Made by a program: the position numbers and the translations under genes. Below the pieces are notes generated by a model. It searched no databases. It worked only from the letters and a program-made list of their open reading frames with translations, and was not told the origin of the DNA. From the NCBI GenBank assembly GCA_030247675.1, contig JAOTRX010000009.1, positions 124,001 through 188,000 of the forward strand: DNA of 64,000 nucleotides, in the 5' to 3' direction. The first letter of the stretch is position 1. Each line of letters starts with the position of its first letter. The DNA is from Desulforhopalus sp. (lineage in GTDB: Bacteria; Desulfobacterota; Desulfobulbia; Desulfobulbales; Desulfocapsaceae). Below, piece by piece: positions 1-7,752 of the stretch.

Positions 1-128
1 ACCGCCACCTCCACCGGAAAAAAGATGGCGAAAACGGGCATCAACAGGGTGCCGAGACCAAAGCCGGAATAGAAGGTCAGTGCCGCCACGGCGAGCGAGG
101 CAAGGCTGAGGGTCAGATAAAGGGTCAT
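1..128 (-). CDS. TauE/SafE-type permease, N-terminal fragment
   Basis: The first 42 codons of a gene run off the left edge. They encode a hydrophobic N-terminus beginning MTLYLTLSLASL, followed by a glycine-rich SGFGLGTLLMP segment. That pattern is typical of the first helix and loop of TauE/SafE sulfite/anion exporters of the inner membrane. A good ribosome site (AAGGAG) lies about 9 bases upstream of the ATG. The padR gene ends 29 bases upstream in the same direction, so the two are probably co-transcribed and the permease may be under PadR control. The family call rests on a short fragment. Confidence 0.6.
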   Translation of the reverse strand, partial: MTLYLTLSLASLAVAALTFYSGFGLGTLLMPVFAIFFPVEVA

Positions 129-157
129 GGGCCCATCTCCTTGGTATACATGATCTT

Positions 158-493
158 TTAGGAGCTGGTTTGCAACTCCCCGAGCAGTTCCGCAAGCTGT
201 GACTCGACCACGGTCAGGACCTCCCGCCCCTTGTCGGTCAGATAATAGCGGCGCGGCGCCTTAGGGCCGCGCTCCGCTTCCACCTCACTCCGCAGCCAGC
301 CATGGCCTTCCATCCGTTTCAGCATGGGATAGAGGGTGCCCGGACTCACTTGGTAACCGTGCCGCTGCAGTTCCCGCAGCATCCACTGGCCGACCACCGG
401 GCCTTCCGCCGCGTGGTGGAGAATGTGGATCTTCCAGAAGCCGAGGAGGATCTCCTTGTTGATTGTGGTCATGTCATCTGTGCTTGTCTTCAT
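158..493 (-). CDS. PadR family transcriptional regulator
   Basis: A protein of about 111 residues with the PadR winged-helix pattern: helices around ILLGFWKIHILHHAAEGPVVG, then the recognition segment VSPGTLYPMLKRMEGHGWL, then the wing RRYYLTDKGREVL. PadR proteins are ligand-responsive repressors that usually control a nearby efflux gene. I chose the start MKTSTDD; a longer frame begins at 529, and an inner Met (MTTINKE) is also possible. A palindromic CGTATACG lies just upstream and could be the autoregulatory operator. The transporter fragment immediately downstream is the likely target. Confidence 0.85.
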   Translation of the reverse strand: MKTSTDDMTTINKEILLGFWKIHILHHAAEGPVVGQWMLRELQRHGYQVSPGTLYPMLKRMEGHGWLRSEVEAERGPKAPRRYYLTDKGREVLTVVESQLAELLGELQTSS

Positions 494-502
494 AACGAAA
501 AA

Positions 503-510
503 CGTATACG
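503..510. promoter_or_regulatory. candidate PadR operator (CGTATACG palindrome)
   Basis: The perfect 8-bp palindrome CGTATACG lies 10 bases upstream of the padR start, followed by a second CGT-containing motif (ATAAACGTAA). Its position fits an autoregulatory operator. Assignment is by position only. Confidence 0.3.
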
Positions 511-529
511 ATAAACGTAATTGAGTCAA

Positions 530-1172
530 TCGATTTTTTCTGCAGAAAACTCAGAAACACGTCAGTTGTTCGGCAATCGTGGAAAGGGTGAGTAAGTGGC
601 GTTAGACGCATGTTGATGAGAGAAGATGAGGTGAAGATTATTCAGGCACTCAAGTCCTCTGCGACCGAATGCGGGTGTGCCCTGTCTTTTGTGCGCGCAT
701 CGGCAACAAGCAGCATCACAACGATCCAGTTCGAGACCGTAGTCACCGGCTGCGGATCACGTTTGCTGTCGCGACAATCCTTATCGTTGCCGTGCTCGTG
801 GTCGTGGTTGGAAGTCGTGCCTTGGCGAAAGGAGCTTCATCGAAGGGCTAAGGTGCTTTGTTCTTCATCGTACTTTTCCCAGGTACTGACTGACAAGGGG
901 ATTAGGATAAAAATATACTGTTTTCCGCCACTTATTTCTGTTATGATATCTTGGAAATATGTAGACCTTTATCCATGCAAAATATTCCAAGTTAGGTAGG
1001 TTTTTTGCTTTTTTAGTTAACACCACAATTTTGCTTACTAGCTGGACGAATTCCGTCCAGCTAATCACTTGTTAGATATGGATTTCTACACTCTTGAATG
1101 GTAAGCACGGGAAGTGACGAAAAATTGGTGAGATGTCCCTTTGTTTTTCCAATTATGTGCTAAGCTTAGTCG
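530..1172. other. AT-rich intergenic region without a convincing gene
   Basis: About 640 bases. Two overlapping forward frames exist (610-999 and 669-851). The second would encode a hydrophobic segment (FAVATILIVAVLVVVVGSRA) but has no clear ribosome site and no recognisable family. From about 900 the composition is clearly AT-richer than the flanks. A 10-bp stem (TAGCTGGACG / CGTCCAGCTA, 1039-1048 and 1054-1063) is the only strong structure. It may be decayed or acquired DNA. Confidence 0.4.
1039..1063. repeat. inverted repeat / stem-loop upstream of the pentapeptide gene
   Basis: Perfect 10-bp arms TAGCTGGACG and CGTCCAGCTA are separated by AATTC. No T-run follows, so it is not a classical terminator. 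It lies 110 bases ahead of the pentapeptide-repeat gene and could be an operator, an mRNA hairpin or a mobile-element remnant. Confidence 0.5.
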
Positions 1173-2288
1173 ATGGGATTGATCGCTATGGACAGAGCCG
1201 AAACGTGGCAAAGACTTATAGAGTTAGGAGCAGCAAAAGGGACAATGCCCTATGACCCTTTCGGTCCATGGAATCTTTCGGGTGTCGATCTCACCAAAGC
1301 TGATCTTAGCGGGGCCGATCTTAGCAATGTTATTTTTAGAAAGGCAATCCTCATGAGAACCAATCTAGCAGGGGCCGACCTAACCGGTGCAGATCTCGGT
1401 GAGTCTTTTCCCGTTAAGGCTAATTTTGAACAGGCTAAACTCAGTAGTGCCGATCTCAGTAGGGCCTGTCTCGCAGAGGCCAATCTCAGTAGGGCCAATC
1501 TCACAAGAGCCAGTCTCGCACATGCCGATCTCAGCGAAGCCAATCTTACCGGAGCCAATCTCGCCGGAGCCAATCTCGCCGGAGCTTTGCTATTAAGAAC
1601 GATTTTTTCAGGGGCAACTCTCACCGGTTGTTATGTATACGGCGTTTCAGCTTGGGGAGTAATTTTGGAAGGAGTGAAAGAACAATCAAATCTCCTAATT
1701 ACTCCACCGAATGAACCTGCAATAACCATTGATAATCTTGAGGTTGCGCAGTTTGTATATCTACTCCTCCACAGCGCAAAAATTCGTTCTGTTATTGATA
1801 CCATCGGCATGAAAGGGGTTCTTATCCTCGGCCGGTTTAATCCTCCCGAAAGAAAAGCAGTCCTTGATGCTATCCGGAACAAGCTTCGAGAACTTGGCTT
1901 CGTACCCATTATGTTCGACTTCGAAAAACCGGTCCAGCGAGACTTCACTGAGACAATCAAAATACTGGCGGGAATGAGTCGTTTCATTATTGCAGATATA
2001 ACGAGCCCGAAATCATGTCCGCTTGAACTTCAAGCAACTGTTCCTGATTATAAGATACCTTTCGTTCCTATTATCCAAGAAGATGAAAAACCATTTTCTA
2101 TGTTTCAAGATTTAACAAAATATCCATGGATGTTTGAACTTCTCAAATACGATTCGGTTGAGAAGTTGGTAGCAGTTTTTAAAGATGCCATAGTTAACCC
2201 AGCCCTTGAACGTGCTAAAGAATTTGATATCCGAAGAAATCAAGCAATAAGCAACAGGCATGTCGATGATTATTTAAAGGGTAGATAG
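1173..2288 (+). CDS. Pentapeptide-repeat protein with C-terminal Rossmann/TIR-like domain
   Basis: A 371-residue protein. Residues about 33-165 are a run of A(D/N)Lxx pentapeptide repeats (for example ANLSRANLTRASLAHADLSE), predicted to form a right-handed beta-helix; the DNA shows a matching 15-bp periodicity. Residues about 210-350 form a separate alpha/beta domain with GVLILGRFNPPERKAVLDAI, a FDFEKP segment and RFIIADITSPKS. I recall this arrangement in other pentapeptide proteins and regard it as a Rossmann- or TIR-like nucleotide-binding fold, but no enzyme activity can be stated. No signal peptide is present. The start could instead be Met6 (1188); neither has a clear ribosome site. Codon and base composition is AT-richer than its neighbours, suggesting horizontal acquisition. 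Confidence 0.8.
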   Translation: MGLIAMDRAETWQRLIELGAAKGTMPYDPFGPWNLSGVDLTKADLSGADLSNVIFRKAILMRTNLAGADLTGADLGESFPVKANFEQAKLSSADLSRACLAEANLSRANLTRASLAHADLSEANLTGANLAGANLAGALLLRTIFSGATLTGCYVYGVSAWGVILEGVKEQSNLLITPPNEPAITIDNLEVAQFVYLLLHSAKIRSVIDTIGMKGVLILGRFNPPERKAVLDAIRNKLRELGFVPIMFDFEKPVQRDFTETIKILAGMSRFIIADITSPKSCPLELQATVPDYKIPFVPIIQEDEKPFSMFQDLTKYPWMFELLKYDSVEKLVAVFKDAIVNPALERAKEFDIRRNQAISNRHVDDYLKGR

Positions 2289-2489
2289 CAAAAATAGAGA
2301 GGACAGGCTTGACTTATTTACAATTTATTACAGTCACATTGTACCAACATCAAAATGCACCGGATTAACCGGTGATTATCGTGTTCCCATGGTCCACATA
2401 TCTCATATATAGTTTAACCGAATAGTTCCCGAAAAGAACTCAGCAACCTCATATTTAGGCTGTGCTTATCCAACAAACATTGCCCTGGT

Positions 2490-2542
2490 GCATCTCATAT
2501 GCCCACTGAAAAACTGCTTGAATCAAAACTTACATGAGATGC
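2490..2542. repeat. 9-bp inverted repeat GCATCTCAT / ATGAGATGC
   Basis: The arms lie at 2490-2498 and 2534-2542, between the pentapeptide gene and the end of the histidine kinase gene. Directly next to it a second stem (GCCTTGGCA / TGCCAAAGGC, 2541-2569, one bulge) ends just inside the kinase stop region. Together they may terminate the convergent transcripts, although no T-run is present. Confidence 0.4.
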
Positions 2543-2575
2543 CTTGGCAATATTCGGTATGCCAAAGGCTCAACC

Positions 2576-4456
2576 TCAACTCTCCAAAGCCTCCCGCACC
2601 TTGGCGGCCAGTTCACCTTTAGAAAAAGGTTTGCGGAGAAATGACACCCCTTCTATCAGCACCCCCTGATTGGCGATGATATCGGCCGGGTAGCCTGACA
2701 TGAACAAACATTTCATCTCCGGCCGGCTCTCCAGCAAGCGGGCCGACAGTTCACGGCCGTTCATTTCGGGCATGATCACATCAGTTGCCAATAGGTGTAT
2801 CTGACCAGGATATTCATTGGCCAGGCGGATGCCCTCGCTCGGAGTACCTGCCGCCAATACGGTATAGCCCAGGCGTTCGAGCATCGACGTGCTCATGTGC
2901 AAAAGGGTCGGCTCATCCTCGACCAGCAAGACGATTTCATCGCCATGTACAACAGCCTCCGCAGATGGTGCAGGTCGCGCCTCTGTGGCCGTCTCGACAT
3001 GCCGGGGGATACAGATGGTGAAGGTTGTTCCTTGTCCCGGCTCACTGGCGAGATTGATGAAACCGTTGTTCTGCTTCACTGCCCCGTACACCGTGGCGAG
3101 GCCCAGGCCGGTTCCCTCGCCGATATCCTTGGTCGTAAAGAACGGTTCGAAGATGTGTGTCAAGGTCTCCTCGTCCATGCCGCTGCCGGTATCGCTTACG
3201 GCAATAGTCACATACTCCCCGGGCAGAGACCCCGCATGAGTGGCACAGTAGTCCTGGTTAAAAATGGCGTTTTTCGTTGCAACGGTAAGTTTACCGACAC
3301 CGCCGATAGCATCGCGGGCATTGACGCAGAGATTGGTGAGAATCTGGTCGATTTGCGATGGGTCCATATTGATCGGCCAGAGATCGGAGCCGGGAATCCA
3401 CATGAGATCGATGTTTTCACCGATGAGCCGGCGCAGCATATTGAGCATCCCTTCGATGGTCTTGTTGAGATCAAGAACCTGGGGTTCCACGGTCTGCTTG
3501 CGGGCAAAGGTCAGCAGTTGCCGGGTCAGGTCGGCGGAGCGTCTGGATGCATTGAGAATTTCCTCCAGTTCGGCATGAAACGGTTGTGACGAGTCGACCT
3601 GCTCAAGGATCATTTCCGAGTACCCAACGATCACCCCGAGCATGTTGTTAAAATCGTGGGCGACTCCACCTGCCAGCTGACCGATGGCCTCCATTTTTTG
3701 AGCCCTGAGGAGTTCTGCTTCGAGACGAGAGCGTTCCTGCTGCGCCAGTTCCCGTTCCTCAATTTCTACCCTGAGTTGCTCGTTGGCCTTTTCTAAATCT
3801 TCGGTCCTTTCGGCAACTCGCAACTCAAGATTGTTTCGACTTTCTTGAAGCTCGGTCTCCTTGACCTGTAACTCCTGCACGGTTTTCGCCAGGAGTTGCT
3901 GCTTATCGAACAAGGATTTCCAGGTTTGGTAGCGGCTTTTTTCCACAAGAAAGGCCAGAAGACAAACCATCAGGTAGCTGGGGATAAAACGGATGGCAAA
4001 ATCCCGGCTGTAAACATTGATCAAGTCGGAGGATAAATCGAAGGCAAGAAACCCTGCGCAATAGACCAAAAGAAGGAGGGCGAGCGATATTCCTTGCCGG
4101 AGGCCAAGAAGATACAAAGATATCAGAGGGAAGGTATACAGCCACATGAAGGCTGTGGCATGGACCCCTCCGATAAAAAACAGAACGCCGAAAAAGAGCC
4201 CTAAACCAAGCACGCCAACCTTCGAACAGGTTGGCTCGTCGCCAGTTTTATTGAGGTACAGCAGAAGGGTGATACCGAGGGCGGCCGTCACAAAATCAGC
4301 AAGACCAAGCAACACGGCCCGTTGCACGAAGGCGATTATCCCCATGATAATAAGAAACAGGCACCCCACGCCGAGAAAAACGTACAGCAGGATAACCTTG
4401 CGCAAGGTTTCACTGTCGTATTCTTCTCGAATCCCCTTGAAATGAAAAAAGTGCAT
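2576..4456 (-). CDS. Hybrid sensor histidine kinase (membrane, HisKA-HATPase-REC)
   Basis: A 626-residue inner-membrane kinase. Residues about 15-170 hold roughly six hydrophobic helices with no large periplasmic loop. A coiled coil (about 175-255) leads into the dimerisation domain GQLAGGVAHDFNN, whose phospho-acceptor His is residue 267. The ATPase domain follows, with DTGSGMDEE and the glycine box GEGTGLGLATV. The C-terminal receiver (about 505-625) has acidic residues LLVEDEP, phospho-acceptor Asp559 in ATDVIMPEMNG, and Lys in FLRKPF. The H-box type is that of the NtrB-like/PAS-hybrid class. No response regulator is adjacent, so the output is unknown. The start Met has only a close-set AAGGA. 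Confidence 0.93.
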   Translation of the reverse strand: MHFFHFKGIREEYDSETLRKVILLYVFLGVGCLFLIIMGIIAFVQRAVLLGLADFVTAALGITLLLYLNKTGDEPTCSKVGVLGLGLFFGVLFFIGGVHATAFMWLYTFPLISLYLLGLRQGISLALLLLVYCAGFLAFDLSSDLINVYSRDFAIRFIPSYLMVCLLAFLVEKSRYQTWKSLFDKQQLLAKTVQELQVKETELQESRNNLELRVAERTEDLEKANEQLRVEIEERELAQQERSRLEAELLRAQKMEAIGQLAGGVAHDFNNMLGVIVGYSEMILEQVDSSQPFHAELEEILNASRRSADLTRQLLTFARKQTVEPQVLDLNKTIEGMLNMLRRLIGENIDLMWIPGSDLWPINMDPSQIDQILTNLCVNARDAIGGVGKLTVATKNAIFNQDYCATHAGSLPGEYVTIAVSDTGSGMDEETLTHIFEPFFTTKDIGEGTGLGLATVYGAVKQNNGFINLASEPGQGTTFTICIPRHVETATEARPAPSAEAVVHGDEIVLLVEDEPTLLHMSTSMLERLGYTVLAAGTPSEGIRLANEYPGQIHLLATDVIMPEMNGRELSARLLESRPEMKCLFMSGYPADIIANQGVLIEGVSFLRKPFSKGELAAKVREALES

Positions 4457-4510
4457 TTCCTTGGTACAACTCCGCTGATGATGCTTCGGTTTTTCGCTGC
4501 AAAATAGTGA

Positions 4511-4613
4511 ATGCGAGTGCTAAACGGTTTTAAGGTTTTTAAAATCAACAAGCCTCACATCAAAAACCGTTCCGTTCACTGCTTGTTGTATCCTGTATTA
4601 AGCGAACTCGCAT
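4511..4613. repeat. nested inverted repeats upstream of the hybrid kinase
   Basis: The outer arms ATGCGAGT (4511-4518) and ACTCGCAT (4606-4613) enclose inner arms AACGGTTTT (4523-4531) and AAAACCGTT (4563-4571). They could fold the leader of the kinase transcript, or mark a small element. No open frame is contained. Confidence 0.4.
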
Positions 4614-4750
4614 GTTGTTTCGGCAAATCAAGGTATTTCTGTTGGGATTGTTTCTCAACAGGCGATGTCGGCCTCCGGGTTTGATTATCCGCAGGTAAGG
4701 CTCTTCGAAAGCCCAAGCCCAAGCCCAAGGCTTTACAGCCAATCTCCAGC

Positions 4751-5305
4751 CTACAGGGAAAGCCCCTTGGCGGCCATCAACAGGTCCACTATCTCCGATG
4801 GGTCGGAAGTTACGGCGATTGTCTCCCGGTACGGCTTCTTCATAAAGCCTTCCTGCCCGGCCTTGTCGAGCATCTGCTTCAAGGGTTCGAAAAAGCCGTT
4901 GATGTTCAGCAAGCCAAAGGGCTTTGAATGGAATCCCAGCTGCCTGAGGGTGTAGATTTCGAAAAATTCGTCATAGGTGCCAATGCCCCCTGGGAGAATG
5001 ATAAACCCGTCGGAGAGATCAATCATCAGTGTCTTGCGTTCGTGCATGGTTGGCATGACATGAAGGTGGGTCAATCCTTTGTGGAACTCCTCCTTGTCTT
5101 TCAAGGCCTGGACAGTAACGCCGATGATTTTTCCTCCGCTCTCAAGGACACTCTCGGCAAGCTGGTTCATGAGACCGGTGCAGGACCCACCATAGATGCA
5201 GGTAATCCGTCGCCTGGCCAGTTCACGGCCGAGGGCGGCGGTGGCTTCCATATAGACCGGGTGCTTGCCGGTGCTTGAACCGAGGAACACGCATATTGAT
5301 TTCAT
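4751..5305 (-). CDS. LOG family protein (TIGR00730-type Rossmann fold)
   Basis: 184 residues, the usual length for bacterial LOG-type proteins. It begins MKSICVFLGSSTGK and contains the hallmark PGGIGTYDEFFEIYTLRQLG (the PGGxGTxxE motif). Members are phosphoribohydrolases that split nucleoside 5'-monophosphates (cytokinin-type riboside monophosphates in plants) and were long misannotated as lysine decarboxylases. Cytosolic. I took Met at 5305, preceded by AAGAGA, rather than the upstream in-frame start at 5428, because the family begins at this point. Confidence 0.9.
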   Translation of the reverse strand: MKSICVFLGSSTGKHPVYMEATAALGRELARRRITCIYGGSCTGLMNQLAESVLESGGKIIGVTVQALKDKEEFHKGLTHLHVMPTMHERKTLMIDLSDGFIILPGGIGTYDEFFEIYTLRQLGFHSKPFGLLNINGFFEPLKQMLDKAGQEGFMKKPYRETIAVTSDPSEIVDLLMAAKGLSL

Positions 5306-5609
5306 TGAATCGTCTCTTGGTTGGTGTTGGTAAGTGTTTGCTATCCTTGCCCTGCCGGTGGCGCAAGTCCTTACAAGATCCCCAGCTGGCAGTTTGTGAC
5401 TGGCTGAGTCAACGGCGTTCCCCGGCAAAATTCATCATCTTGCAGCAGAAATCTTTGCCGCTTATGGCCAAGGGGCTTGCCATCGCTCCGTGACTGATAT
5501 ACACATATGCGGGATAATTTTCGCTGTGTGCAGCTCGCCCCATGACCGTCAACCGATATGGCTTTAAACCGAGCGACACGTTTTCATTTCCCTCTGTATA
5601 CGAGTATCC

Positions 5610-6155
5610 ATGAAATTTCTCTTTGATTTTTTGCCGATTCTGTTCTTCTTTCTGGCCTACAAGTTTTTTGATATCTACGTTGCCACGGCAGTGGCCATTG
5701 CCTCGACCTTTGCGCAAGTTGCCGTTATTTGGTTTAATACCCGGAAGGTGGCAACCATGCAGCTGGTGACTCTGGCGATTATCGTCGTCTTCGGCGGACT
5801 CACCCTCTACCTGCAGAATGAGCTGTTCATCAAGTGGAAACCAACGGTTATCAACTGGCTGTTCGGCGCGGCCTTTCTTGCCACGCAGTTTTTTGGTGAG
5901 CAGACCGCTATTGAGCGGATGATGGGCAGTGCCCTGACCCTGCCAAAAACTATCTGGCGCCGCCTGAACCTCGGCTGGGTGGTGTTTTTTTTCGCCGTTG
6001 GTTGTGCCAATCTCTATGTAATGAGCCACTTTGACAGCAATACCTGGGTCAATTTCAAACTCTTTGGTATGCTCGGCCTGACGGTGGTCTTTATTATCCT
6101 CCAGTCGATCTTTCTGTCGCGCTACATAAAGGATTCCGGCGACAAACCCCAATAG
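5610..6155 (+). CDS. yciB: YciB / IspZ-type septation-associated inner-membrane protein
   Basis: 181 residues, five or six membrane helices. It has the family signature KFLFDFLPILFFFLAYK near the N-terminus, KWKPTVINWLFGAAFL and WRRLNLGWVVFFFAVGCANLYV in the centre. YciB proteins sit in the inner membrane and take part in envelope maintenance and septation. It is followed after 14 bases by the DACNV protein in the same direction, so the two probably form a short operon. Confidence 0.93.
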   Translation: MKFLFDFLPILFFFLAYKFFDIYVATAVAIASTFAQVAVIWFNTRKVATMQLVTLAIIVVFGGLTLYLQNELFIKWKPTVINWLFGAAFLATQFFGEQTAIERMMGSALTLPKTIWRRLNLGWVVFFFAVGCANLYVMSHFDSNTWVNFKLFGMLGLTVVFIILQSIFLSRYIKDSGDKPQ

Positions 6156-6169
6156 AGTCGTAACATACT

Positions 6170-7516
6170 ATGTATAACCAGGCCTTTCAGCTTAACCAGA
6201 CCTTTGTTCAGGAGCTCTTCGACCGCATTAATGGTTCGAAGGAGGTTATCGTCCCCAATTCCGCCCTGAGCGATATGTTTCTGCGCGGCAATATCCCGTC
6301 GCCCGAGCATCTGGCAGAGCTTCTTAACATCGCTCATTGGGCCAGTTTCTCCACCGAGGAGGGCTATTCGGTCACCGCCTCGCTCATCCTCCGCAAGCCT
6401 GATCATACCGCCGATACCTTTTACTTTGACACCCCCATCGACCTGACCGCCAGAACCCTCGTCAAGCTCGGCCCAGCGCTGGAAAACCCGCAGGCGGATA
6501 TCGGCGTTTGGCCGGATGACAAGGGGCAGCTGAAGATCTGGGGTTTTACCGCCATTTCCTATGAGATGGTCATCAAATCCGATCTGTGGATCCAGATTCT
6601 CGGGCCCGGCCGCATCCTTATCATGTATAGCGGCAGGACGGTGGCGGCGGTTACCGCCAACCGGGCGGTGTTTATCGATTCGCGGAGTTTTCTCCACTCG
6701 ATCATGCCGAAGATCGCCGCCCAGGCGCAGAATACCGATATCAGCCTGTTGAATCTTTTCCGCTATAATTCCATCCTCAAGATTGCCCAGCAGATGCGCA
6801 ACCACGGCCGCGGCGGCACCGTCCTGATCGTCCCGGCGGACATGAACTGGAAAAACTCGATCACCGCACCCATCCAGTACACCGGCGGCGCCAGCTTTCT
6901 CGATGCCGACGCGGTCATGACGCCGCCGACCCGCACCGATCTGGCGGATTCGGAGAACCTGCTGCGCATCGTCAAGGAAATGAATCTCAACCTGCACAAG
7001 GACTGGCTGCGCAACTGGCAGCAGGTTCAGCAGCAGTGCGCGCGCATCGCCCGCCTGACTTCGGTGGATGGCGCCCTGGTCATGAACTTCGACCGCTATG
7101 TCTATTGCTTTGGCGCCAAGATCGAGGCTATCGACACCCGGATCCTGGCCACCAACCTCAGGGTTATCGAGCCGTTTGAAGGTCATGAGCCGACCGCCCG
7201 GCCCTTTTCCAGCCTTGGCGGCACCCGCCACATCTCCGCCGCCCAGTTTGCCTTTGACCAACCGGGGGCAATCTCCATTGTCGCCTCCCAGGACGGCAAT
7301 GTCACCTTCTTCACCAGAGACAGCGAGACCGGGGGCATCCTCTCCGTCCAGCAGGCGGAAATGGCCCTGCTGCATGAAGGCCTCGGCGGCTCCCTCTGGA
7401 ACCTGTCTCTCTTCTCCGAGATGGGCTGGCTGGAAAAAGGCGTCAGCAAAAACGAGAAAGGCTACCTGGCCGGTATCGTCCGCTGGATGCGCAATACCTT
7501 TCAAAAGGACAAATAG
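6170..7516 (+). CDS. DACNV-type protein with diadenylate-cyclase-like domain
   Basis: 448 residues, soluble. The N-terminal half matches my recollection of the DACNV sensor domain that precedes some DisA_N cyclase domains. The C-terminal part carries the DAC landmarks: DGA at residues 300-302 and GTRH at 351-354. In active cyclases the second motif reads RHR; here the last Arg is Ile355. The predicted role is synthesis, or only binding, of c-di-AMP from ATP. It sits behind yciB, so a link to envelope homeostasis is possible. Whether it is catalytically active cannot be read from the sequence. Confidence 0.75.
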   Translation: MYNQAFQLNQTFVQELFDRINGSKEVIVPNSALSDMFLRGNIPSPEHLAELLNIAHWASFSTEEGYSVTASLILRKPDHTADTFYFDTPIDLTARTLVKLGPALENPQADIGVWPDDKGQLKIWGFTAISYEMVIKSDLWIQILGPGRILIMYSGRTVAAVTANRAVFIDSRSFLHSIMPKIAAQAQNTDISLLNLFRYNSILKIAQQMRNHGRGGTVLIVPADMNWKNSITAPIQYTGGASFLDADAVMTPPTRTDLADSENLLRIVKEMNLNLHKDWLRNWQQVQQQCARIARLTSVDGALVMNFDRYVYCFGAKIEAIDTRILATNLRVIEPFEGHEPTARPFSSLGGTRHISAAQFAFDQPGAISIVASQDGNVTFFTRDSETGGILSVQQAEMALLHEGLGGSLWNLSLFSEMGWLEKGVSKNEKGYLAGIVRWMRNTFQKDK

Positions 7517-7752
7517 GAAACTCCCTCTGTTCCCTCCGGCAATTGTCTACCTTTTTGATCCTCTTCAAGAAATACTTATGATCACACCTTGAATTGTGAG
7601 AGAATATAGCCGAAGGTGATCTTTCGACAGGGTACAGCACCTGCCATTTTTCCAGAGTATCACTCTCAATCGGCGTCCTCTCAGCGTTGCAGAATAGGGC
7701 TTTCTAAAACAAATTTTCGGATTGTTGTCGGCGTAAAAGCTGGCATTCGGCA

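Noticed and set aside
610..999. Two overlapping forward frames (610-999 and 669-851)
   Set aside because: No ribosome site, no known family, frames conflict; kept only as part of the intergenic description.
1039..1075. Possible integron attC site (stem plus GTTAGAT core-like heptamer)
   Set aside because: The 5' inverse core RYYYAAC is missing and no second site follows the pentapeptide gene.
1250..1624. Antisense frames over the pentapeptide repeats
   Set aside because: They are produced by the 15-bp periodic repeat and contain only low-complexity residues.
6122..7504. A 460-codon antisense frame opposite the DACNV gene
   Set aside because: No recognisable domains; the forward gene has DAC motifs and an operon position.
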